DNA of 64,000 nucleotides from Nemertoderma westbladi (Eukaryota; Xenacoelomorpha; Nemertodermatida; Nemertodermatidae). The stretch covers positions 28,157-92,156 of the forward strand of contig JAUCBJ010008770.1 in the NCBI GenBank assembly GCA_032718475.1, read 5' to 3'. The position numbers and the translations under genes are program-made. Positions 55,455-64,000 of this stretch are shown one piece after another. The stretch's first letter is position 1; every line of letters begins with the position of its first letter. The notes beneath the pieces are model-generated. The model searched no databases. It saw only the letters and a list, made by a program, of their open reading frames with translations, and was not told where the DNA came from.

Positions 55455-56320
55455 AATCCCAAATCCCTTTATTCCCAGATCCCAAAGGGACGCGTTAGCA
55501 GAAACAGCCAGTGCTGCTAGTCGGTGGGGTTGACTTGTTGACAAGATGCTATTATGAGGCGTAATGAGATACGCATTGCGTATCTTCTTCAGTGAACCAA
55601 TAATGGCAGATCCCAAATACCTTATTCCCAAATCCCTTATTCCCAAATCCCAAATACCTTACTCCCAAATCCCAAATACCTTATTCCCAAATCCATAATA
55701 CCTTATTCCCAAATCCCAATTACCTTATTTTCAAATCCCAAATACCTTATTCCCAAATCCCTTATTCCCAAATCCCTTATTCCCAAATCCCAAATACCTT
55801 ATTCCCAAATCCCAAATACCTTATTCCTAAATCCCAAATAGCTTATTCCCAAATCCCATATTCCCAAATCCCAAATACCTTATTCCCAAATCCCTTATTC
55901 CCAAATCCCTTATTCCCAAATCCCTTATTCCCAAATCCCTTATTCCCAAATCCCTTATTCCCAAATCCCAAATACCTTATTCCCAAATCCCAAATACCTT
56001 ATTCCCAAATCCCAAATACCTTATTCCCAAATACCTTACTCCCAAATCCCAATTACCTTATTCCCAAATCCCAAATACCTTATTCCCAAATCCCAAATAC
56101 CTTATTCCAAAATCCCTTATTCCCAAATCCCAAATACCTTATTCCTAAATCCCAAATACCTTATTCCTAAATCCCAAATTCCTTATTCCCAAATCCCAAA
56201 TACCTTATTCCCAAATACCTTATTCCCAAATACCTTATTCACAAATACCTTATTCCCAAATACCTTATTCACAAATACCTTATTCACAAATCCCAAATAC
56301 CTTATTCCCAAATTCACAAT
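55455..56320. repeat. Irregular ATTCCCAAATCCC / AAATACCTT simple-repeat tract
   Basis: Units of about 12, 17 and 22 bp (TTATTCCCAAATCCC with optional AAATACC) are interleaved for about 860 bp. An interruption around 55,490-55,605 contains a small inverted ACGCATTGCGT element. Confidence 0.88.
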
Positions 56321-56404
56321 TTCTGGGATTTGCGTCCAGTTTCTCCTGGTGAAATATTTTTCTGTGTGTGTCCAGTTTCCCCCCCTATCTGGGTCGGTAT
56401 AGCT

Positions 56405-56825
56405 CATAGTTATACACCTATATAGCTCAATATAGGTCGGTATAACTCTGTATTATACCGATATAGCTCGATATAGGTCGGTATAACTCTATTATACCGA
56501 TATAGGTCGGTATAACTCTGTATTATACCGATATAGCTCGATATAGGTCGGTATAACTCTGTATTATACCGATTAGCTCGATATAGGTCGGTATAACTCT
56601 GTATTATACCGATATAGCTCGATATAGGTCGGTATAACTCTGTATTATACCGATATAGCTCGATATAGGTCGGTATAACTCTGTATTATACCGATATAGC
56701 GCGATATAGGTCGGTATAACTCTGTATTATACCGATATAGCTCGATATAGGTCGGTATAACTCTGTATTATACCGATATAGCTCGATATAGGTCGGTATA
56801 ACTCTGTATTATAACGATATAGCCG
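56405..56825. repeat. 41-bp minisatellite (GCTCGATATAGGTCGGTATA...)
   Basis: About ten units contain GGTCGGTATAACTCTG and TATTATACCGATATA. Each unit is internally palindromic around TCGGTATA/TATACCGA. Some units are shortened. Confidence 0.9.
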
Positions 56826-57800
56826 GGTCTTTGTTTTGTACCTTTGGGTTTTTGTTTTGTATTCACCCATGTACGGTAAGTGTTTCCCTTCGTACATTTC
56901 TACGACTACGTTTTTCTATCCTTTCATTTATTGTTAATTCTGTATTAAATATGTGGGAATTCCAAATGTTGAAGTGGCATGATTTTGTTATTTTCTTATC
57001 AGATTTTTGCATGTATAATTTTTGCATTTACGAAGAATTTCATATAATTCTGCTCACGCATATTTTGTTACAATATTTGAAGTAGATAAACAGCATCACT
57101 GTACTACAGTACTGTTGGCAGTTGTTGGCAAATATACGAAATTGCGAGTGATTCAATCAGATTATGCAACAAATATGGGAATAATTTGGAAAGTAGCATC
57201 TGTGGCAGAATGGTATTAAAATTATAAATACCGTGTCATTTCGCCATTCTACTACCGGCTGTAAAACCATATGCATATCTGTAAGAGGTAGGTTTTTACT
57301 TTCACCGATTGATTCTAGTTCGCTATCTAAATTGGATTGCAATAAATTATTCCTGGTTTCTCACACTTTCCCTTAGATTATGGAACAAAATTAGCTGTAA
57401 GGCCAGTCAAGTACAGAATATCAATATAATTTAAAAATTAAAAAATCCAGAAATTGCAATAAATGTTATTCTTTTGGTGATTGTATTTTCGAAATTCGTG
57501 CGAACTTCCAAAATTTCATCTAAAGTTCATGTGAGGTTCTAAAATTGTCACGCTTTTTATTATGTCGCCGGTTTTTATTACCTGGACTCTCTCATCATTT
57601 TTATATTTATCACGCTTTTATGTAAATTTATTCTTTGCGAAAATTTAATGAAGTTACTGGTAAATTTACAGATTAAGACTGATACGCAGACAACTCAGGA
57701 TGTTGTGATACAGGTATTGCTCTTGACAACACATTCAAATTCACAATACATTTCTAACGTTTAGACTGCTTTTCACTACTTCCACTTTTCATTCTAAATT
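56826..57800. other. Unassigned intergenic stretch
   Basis: AT-rich with only short chance ORFs. Nothing can be supported. Confidence 0.4.
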
Positions 57801-57814
57801 AAAATTTCTAACTG

Positions 57815-58075
57815 ACAGACATACATACAGACATCCTGGATTCCGCTAAAACACAAAAATGACATCAGAAATGAAATCTCCGACCCAACAAACCCCCATA
57901 ACGAAACTTTTAGCTGGTTTAGCTTTGTTTTAATTTGGAGGACCACCAGCAGACAGACAGACAGAGTGATTGACAGACATCCTAGAGTCCACCAAACATA
58001 AAAATTGACTTCGGAAATGAAATCTCCGACACCGAATACCCCCATATCAAAATAATTTCGAGTTAGTTTATCATC
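57815..58075. repeat. Two diverged copies of a ~130-bp repeat
   Basis: Both copies share GACAGACATCCT, GAAATGAAATCTCCGAC and CCCCCATA in the same order, at about 57,818-57,900 and 57,970-58,050. Confidence 0.6.
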
Positions 58076-58302
58076 CTTACTGACGGACATTATTAAACTG
58101 ACATTCTTTCATATTATGATAATTAAAGGTAATGAATGAGATACTGATTAATGCGGGCTTATTATATGTATGTTATACTAGCTGGTACGTATGTTATACT
58201 AGCTGGTACTAGCCGGTATTTCCTATAATTGTATTGCTAGGCCTACCTAATACAGAATCAGTACCATTAATGTGTATGGTAATTAAAAGAACCGGGCCGA
58301 TG

Positions 58303-58655
58303 TAACAGGCTGAGATAAGACAGGCTAATATGACTCCCCAGTTTTCTCAGCCTAGGCTGAGAACACTCCCCAGTTTTCTCCATAGATTTCTTGATTAACG
58401 GAAAGGAGCAGGTTACAATGGCGGGCTTTTCTAACCAAAACAATAAACGATAACTCAATATCATAGGTTACAGTTTTATTTTTGCAATATACAAATATAA
58501 AACAGGTACGGATATGAATTATAACTCAATTAGGGGAGTCATCTCAGCCAAAGGGGAGTGTTCTCAGCCTAGGCTGAGATAACTGAGGAGTGTTCTCAGT
58601 CTAGACTGAGATGACTGGGGAGTCATTTCAAGAGGGAGTTATCTCAGCCTTGTAC
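58303..58655. mobile_element. Palindrome-rich foldback / MITE-like element
   Basis: The left end AGGCTGAGATAA and right end TTATCTCAGCCT are inverted. Inside, TCTCAGCCTAGGCTGAGA (an 18-bp palindrome) and the related CTCAGTCTAGACTGAG recur with GACTCCCCAG/CTGGGGAGTC arms. One TAACCAAAACAATAAA 16-mer lies in the middle. No convincing target duplication. Confidence 0.55.
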
Positions 58656-58729
58656 ACCGTTACCGGTTCCGCCAAACCGTGAATAACCGGTACCTAACGT
58701 GAATTAAACTTTTCGAAAAGTGGCCCATA

Positions 58730-59170
58730 ATGAGCGCTCGTTAAAGTTATACACACATGCCAAGTCCCAGCGCAATCCCTCCGGCCGTTTTGGAGGAGCT
58801 CGAGCACAACAGAGAGACAGATAGACAGAAAGTGAGAATTTAACTTTTATAGGTATAGATAATACACGTTCGAGGGGCCTTCGCGCAGCACGAAGTGAGC
58901 AAAGCCTGCCGTTGTCTGCCGTTAGTCAGAAGTCTTCAACACAATACTCGTCCTTCTCTTGCGCCTCGTTACGTTCTTCCGTTTATGACCAAACTTCAGA
59001 TTCTTTCTAAACTTTTGACGGACTACATGCGTACCAAGTTTCGTTTAATTTCATCGAGGAATAACCGAGTTATTAGCGATCAAAAATTTACGACGACGAC
59101 AGACGACGACGACAGACAACTCGCCAATGGCACCCATATGCTAAGGCTTCGCTCACTTCGTGGTTCGCTC
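58730..59170. repeat. Dispersed repeat cluster (copy of the 288-460 family)
   Basis: The right part (about 58,990-59,165) is inverted relative to 288-460 and shares TTTTGACGGACTACATGCGTACC and CGATCAAAAATTTACG. The left part (58,760-58,860) has a CCTCCGGCC...GGAGGAG hairpin and AGACAGATAGACAGA typical of decayed retroposon tails. Confidence 0.55.
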
Positions 59171-59709
59171 CACAGTATACAGTATATAAAAAAATAAAGA
59201 AGGAAACACTAGATTCTTACACCACACAAACTATAAAATGTTTTTTAGAATCAGGACATTAAGCAAGAGAGGAAATTAGTACTCGTCTGTGACACCGAAA
59301 CGCAAACATATTTTTTAAAACTTATTTATTTTTGCCCTAGTTCTACCCCTTTTACGGCGACAAAAATGTCATATATTTTCTTATAGAATATAAGCTTAGA
59401 TTTCGTGCAGTATACTACCGGTATCATTTAGTGTATAGCGGTTAGGTTTAGGTTAGGGTTGCGATACATACCTGTGTGTTATATGTTGTTTGTTTTTGTT
59501 ATGTTGTTTCGTTTGTGTTTTTTTGGTGGTCCTAGGGCTGAGTACTATTTTGGGCTTAATGTAATAAATTTGGGCTAAATTTTTTTTTATAATTTGTGGG
59601 GTATCAATTGTTATACGTTAGATTTTTTTACAAATCTTTTTTATACGATTCTTTCTTTAAATCACCAGGAAATCTACTCTTGAAAGACTACCGACTACCG
59701 CTACTGAAA

Positions 59710-60908
59710 ATGTACGATTCACCGATGTTCTACTTATCGGCAGTATTGATTTGTCTAACTGGCTTTGCCGAGTCATTAGATTATAATGGCCCATTGAGAG
59801 GAGCACTGAAGCAAGCTGTGTTGGATGAGCACAACTATTATAGAGCAAATCTTCCAGGGAGAATGCAGAATAGCCAACGTCTACCCAGACCCGGTGTACC
59901 GTTGGCGCCTATGGTAATTATAATTATTATTACGTGTTATATATGTTTTAGTATTTTTTATTACAAGCAAGATAAAGTAGAATCAAAATTCAGGTGTTTA
60001 AAAAAACAATGTTAAAATATACTATGTTTGGCAGTTATTGAATTGTTGTTGACTGTACCGGTATAACATTACACGACAACACAGGCGTAACATCGTATTA
60101 TTATATAGTAAGTCCTCTTCCTGTACCTTCTTCCTTCTTGAACTGTATATCCTATTATTGGGAAATTATAAATATCAACTAATTATTACGCTACGCCAAT
60201 CTTAATATGAGCATTTTTCCTATTTATGTTTAACTAATACCAGGTGTTTAAAAATCGATTCTAGTAAGTTAGTAGTTAGTATAGTTTATTGCCCATAAAT
60301 AATAATAATAAATCATAATTATAGACCAATAATAAAATTAATTAAATTTCCATCTAGTTATAGGCACAAGGCCAAGCATATATACAGTAGATGCTGTATA
60401 TTATAATAAAAAGTCAAGTCCAAATGTCGAATATACATAATAACCAATATTATATTACATTGACCAATCTCCAACCAACCAAAACGCACAACATTCACTA
60501 AACATAATAAAATAAAATATATTTATGAACCTGAAAGTCAAGCTACAAAATTCAACGTTCAGTGATTTATGGACTTTTATAGAGAAGTTCGAAAATGTTT
60601 GTACATAGTTGCTTATTGATTATAGTCATAGATAGATTGAATATTTGCAGGAATAATAGGTTATGATACTCCTACAAAATGATAATTATTATAGGTCAGC
60701 ACCCCATACTTGCTACACGTGAGTAAAAACAAGCATACATAGGCCTACACTATGCCGGCATACTATTGTACATAATTCGTGCTGTTTCAGGTTTGGGATG
60801 ACACTCTTGCATCGCATGCATATGATTATTCAAAGTGGTGCAATGGACTTCCCCAAGGACAATTACCATGGTACGATGGCAGCCCTGTTGGACAAAGCAT
60901 CTATAGAT
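59710..60908 (+). CDS. CAP-superfamily (SCP/PR-1-like) secreted protein, 5' part
   Basis: Exon 59,710-59,913 has ATG then FYLSAVLICLTGFAES, a good signal peptide. It continues with ALKQAVLDEHNYYRANLPG, the CAP N-terminal helix with the His of the CAP site region, and ends LAPM at ATG|GTAATT. Exon 60,791-60,908 follows acceptor CTGTTTCAG and reads VWDDTLASHAYDYSKWC then GQSIYR, ending AGAT|GTGAGT. Junction phases agree (0, then 1). CAP proteins are extracellular cysteine-rich proteins of varied function. The rest (HExW/GHYTQ region) is beyond the window or past the array. An in-frame upstream ATG at 59,596 exists, but the CACCAG before 59,670 looks like an acceptor, so a 5' UTR exon boundary is possible. 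Confidence 0.8.
59914..60790 (+). other. Intron between CAP exons
   Basis: AT-rich, with donor GTAATT and acceptor CTGTTTCAG. No insertion recognised. Confidence 0.7.
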
Positions 60909-61535
60909 GTGAGTTATTTAATATATTTGTGGTTAATGTAAGTAAGTAATGAATATTTACGTTAATATTTTTATTAATTTTTGCTCCATTACTATAATTT
61001 TTAATCTTAGGTAATAATTTAAGAATTACATATAATTTGTAAGTAATTGGGGTGGAAAGTGTAACGCTCAGTGAACTTGAAACACGTTTGGACACTGTTA
61101 GAATTTAGGAATGTCAAACCTTTTCTATACTCCACCAATAGATGTTGAGTCGTTAAAAACAGGCTTGTTCTTTGGTGAATTCAAATTTCCCGCACTTGCT
61201 GATGGTGTGAGGGTTTGGAAGAAATGACTCGCAGGTTACAGGAGTGGCGGACAAACACTAATTATATAAATGTCATGTAGTAAGTAGTAATCCTATCCCC
61301 AGGTCAAAATCTATGAAATTTACCGGAATATCCGTCATTCTTCATTGCCATAGGCACGAACGTGCGCAAATAAATGGTTACAAATGAGATCTTTTATTTT
61401 ATTTTTTTACGCAAATCATATTTTTCCAAACCAATAAACCAAACCTAAGCCACCAGGTTCCAGTAAGACCTTCCTGATATAAACCAGGTGGTGTCTACTG
61501 GATAACAATACAAAAATCATTTAAACTGGGAGGTT
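60909..61535 (+). other. CAP gene intron, unique part
   Basis: No further exon could be found. The stretch leads directly into the 53-bp array. Confidence 0.5.
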
Positions 61536-64000
61536 GAAACCGTACCCTCAGTTCGTGGAGCCAACCCTCCCTCCACCCAGTAGGAGCCGAAACCGTACCC
61601 TCGGTTCGTGGAGCCAACCCTCCCTCCACCCAGTAGGAGCCGAAACGGTACCCTCGGTTCGTGGAGCCAACCCTCCCTCCACCCAGTAGGAGCCGAAACG
61701 GTACCCTCGGTTCGTGGAGCCAACCCTCCCTCCACCCAGTAGGAGCCGAAACGGTACCCTCGGTTCGTGGAGCCAACCCTCCCTCCACCCAGTAGGAGCC
61801 GAAACCGTACCCTCGGTTCGTGGAGCCAACCCTCCCTCCACCCAGTAGGAGCCGAAACGGTACCCTCGGTTCGTGGAGCCAACCCTCCCTCCACCCAGTA
61901 GGAGCCGAAACGGTACCCTCGGTTCGTGGAGCCAACCCTCCCTCCACCCAGTGGGAGCCGAAACCGTACCCTCGGTTCGTGGAGCCAACCCTCCCTCCAC
62001 CCAGTAGGAGCCGAAACCGTACCCTCGGTTCGTGGAGCCAACCCTCCCTCCACCCAGTAGGAGCCGAAACGGTACCCTCGGTTCGTGGAGCCAACCCTCC
62101 CTCCACCCAGTAGGAGCCGAAACGGTACCCTCGGTTCGTGGAGCCAACCCTCCCTCCACCCAGTAGGAGCCGAAACGGTACCCTCGGTTCGTGGAGCCAA
62201 CCCTCCCTCCACCCAGTAGGAGCCGAAACGGTACCCTCGGTTCGTGGAGCCAACCCTCCCTCCACCCAGTAGGAGCCGAAACGGTACCCTCGGTTCGTGG
62301 AGCCAACCCTCCCTCCACCCAGTAGGAGCCGAAACGGTACCCTCGGTTCGTGGAGCCAACCCTCCCTCCACCCAGTAGGAGCCGAAACGGTACCCTCGGT
62401 TCGTGGAGCCAACCCTCCCTCCACCCAGTAGGAGCCGAAACGGTACCCTCGGTTCGTGGAGCCAACCCTCCCTCCACCCAGTAGGAGCCGAAACGGTACC
62501 CTCGGTTCGTGGAGCCAACCCTCCCTCCACCCAGTAGGAGCCGAAACGGTACCCTCGGTTCGTGGAGCCAACCCTCCCTCCACCCAGTAGGAGCCGAAAC
62601 GGTACCCTCGGTTCGTGGAGCCAACCCTCCCTCCACCCAGTAGGAGCCGAAACGGTACCCTCGGTTCGTGGAGCCAACCCTCCCTCCACCCAGTAGGAGC
62701 CGAAACGGTACCCTCGGTTCGTGGAGCCAACCCTCCCTCCACCCAGTAGGAGCCGAAACGGTACCCTCGGTTCGTGGAGCCAACCCTCCCTCCACCCAGT
62801 AGGAGCCGAAACGGTACCCTCGGTTCGTGGAGCCAACCCTCCCTCCACCCAGTAGGAGCCGAAACGGTACCCTCGGTTCGTGGAGCCAACCCTCCCTCCA
62901 CCCAGTAGGAGCCGAAACGGTACCCTCGGTTCGTGGAGCCAACCCTCCCTCCACCCAGTAGGAGCCGAAACGGTACCCTCGGTTCGTGGAGCCAACCCTC
63001 CCTCCACCCAGTAGGAGCCGAAACGGTACCCTCGGTTCGTGGAGCCAACCCTCCCTCCACCCAGTAGGAGCCGAAACGGTACCCTCGGTTCGTGGAGCCA
63101 ACCCTCCCTCCACCCAGTAGGAGCCGAAACGGTACCCTCGGTTCGTGGAGCCAACCCTCCCTCCACCCAGTAGGAGCCGAAACGGTACCCTCGGTTCGTG
63201 GAGCCAACCCTCCCTCCACCCAGTAGGAGCCGAAACGGTACCCTCGGTTCGTGGAGCCAACCCTCCCTCCACCCAGTAGGAGCCGAAACGGTACCCTCGG
63301 TTCGTGGAGCCAACCCTCCCTCCACCCAGTAGGAGCCGAAACGGTACCCTCGGTTCGTGGAGCCAACCCTCCCTCCACCCAGTAGGAGCCGAAACGGTAC
63401 CCTCGGTTCGTGGAGCCAACCCTCCCTCCACCCAGTAGGAGCCGAAACGGTACCCTCGGTTCGTGGAGCCAACCCTCCCTCCACCCAGTAGGAGCCGAAA
63501 CGGTACCCTCGGTTCGTGGAGCCAACCCTCCCTCCACCCAGTAGGAGCCGAAACGGTACCCTCGGTTCGTGGAGCCAACCCTCCCTCCACCCAGTAGGAG
63601 CCGAAACGGTACCCTCGGTTCGTGGAGCCAACCCTCCCTCCACCCAGTAGGAGCCGAAACGGTACCCTCGGTTCGTGGAGCCAACCCTCCCTCCACCCAG
63701 TAGGAGCCGAAACGGTACCCTCGGTTCGTGGAGCCAACCCTCCCTCCACCCAGTAGGAGCCGAAACGGTACCCTCGGTTCGTGGAGCCAACCCTCCCTCC
63801 ACCCAGTAGGAGCCGAAACGGTACCCTCGGTTCGTGGAGCCAACCCTCCCTCCACCCAGTAGGAGCCGAAACGGTACCCTCGGTTCGTGGAGCCAACCCT
63901 CCCTCCACCCAGTAGGAGCCGAAACGGTACCCTCGGTTCGTGGAGCCAACCCTCCCTCCACCCAGTAGGAGCCGAAACGGTACCCTCGGTTCGTGGAGCC
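61536..64000. repeat. 53-bp minisatellite, at least 46 units, runs off the window
   Basis: A very homogeneous array of GTGGAGCCAACCCTCCCTCC ... AGGAGCCGAAACGGTACCCTCGGTTC units. Because 53 is not a multiple of three and the unit lacks minus-strand stops, all three minus frames stay open for about 800 codons; these are not genes. On the plus strand (CAP gene sense) each unit contains CCCTCCCTCCACCCAG|T, a polypyrimidine tract plus acceptor-like AG. The most diverged units (CCG for CGG, GTGGGAG) lie at the left end. Confidence 0.95.

Noticed and set aside
57794-58090. Minus-strand 98-codon ORF with hydrophobic segment
   Set aside because: It coincides with two diverged copies of a dispersed repeat and shows no conserved features.
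59449-59475. Telomere-like TTAGG/TTTAGG/TTAGGG string
   Set aside because: Only three or four irregular units, too short to be an interstitial telomere.
61495-63961. Three overlapping minus-strand ORFs of about 800 codons
   Set aside because: All three frames are open because the 53-bp unit lacks stops. Identical repeats and no start, domain or splice context indicate non-coding minisatellite.

Overview
This is nuclear DNA of an invertebrate animal, probably marine. The grounds are a spliced metazoan SPT6 gene with GC-rich exons in AT-rich introns, a BEL/Pao retroelement, LINE, Helitron and hAT-type elements, and much tandem repetition. I cannot name the phylum from sequence alone.

Layout. 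0.3-8.1 kb is a tandem and nested cluster of non-autonomous Helitron-like elements, one of them interrupted by a small TIR element. 8.5-29.8 kb (minus strand) is one complete SPT6 (SUPT6H) gene. Seven exons join in phase with GT/AG introns into a predicted 1623-residue transcription elongation factor. Three of its six introns hold tandem arrays that start exactly at a splice site. Intron 4 also carries one non-autonomous hAT-like element nested in another. Intron 2 holds a dead LINE inside a TIR element, and intron 1 holds a foldback element and a cluster of TTCTAGAA motifs. 31.1-32.2 kb is a Mutator-like foldback element with a 9-bp target duplication.

34,478-53,447 (minus strand) is a young, complete BEL/Pao LTR retrotransposon of 18,970 bp. 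Its two 2,180-bp LTRs are nearly identical and it is flanked by a 5-bp duplication (CTGCT). In sense order it encodes a gag N-terminal ORF, gag-protease-RT-RNase H, integrase behind one in-frame TAG, and, in the position where env would lie, a 1235-residue ORF. That last ORF reads as a DEDDy-type 3'-5' exonuclease (RNase D/WRN-like) followed by three CCHC zinc knuckles. The internal region is studded with a family of roughly 30-50 bp palindromes, including inside ORFs, whose arms differ in sequence but stay complementary. An exonuclease carried by an unusually large reverse-transcribing element is the best candidate here for an undescribed system.

53.5-64 kb holds an ORF remnant that weakly resembles the CG-1 domain, simple and minisatellite arrays, dispersed repeats, the first two recognisable exons of a secreted CAP-superfamily gene (plus strand), and a 53-bp minisatellite that runs off the window end inside that gene's intron.
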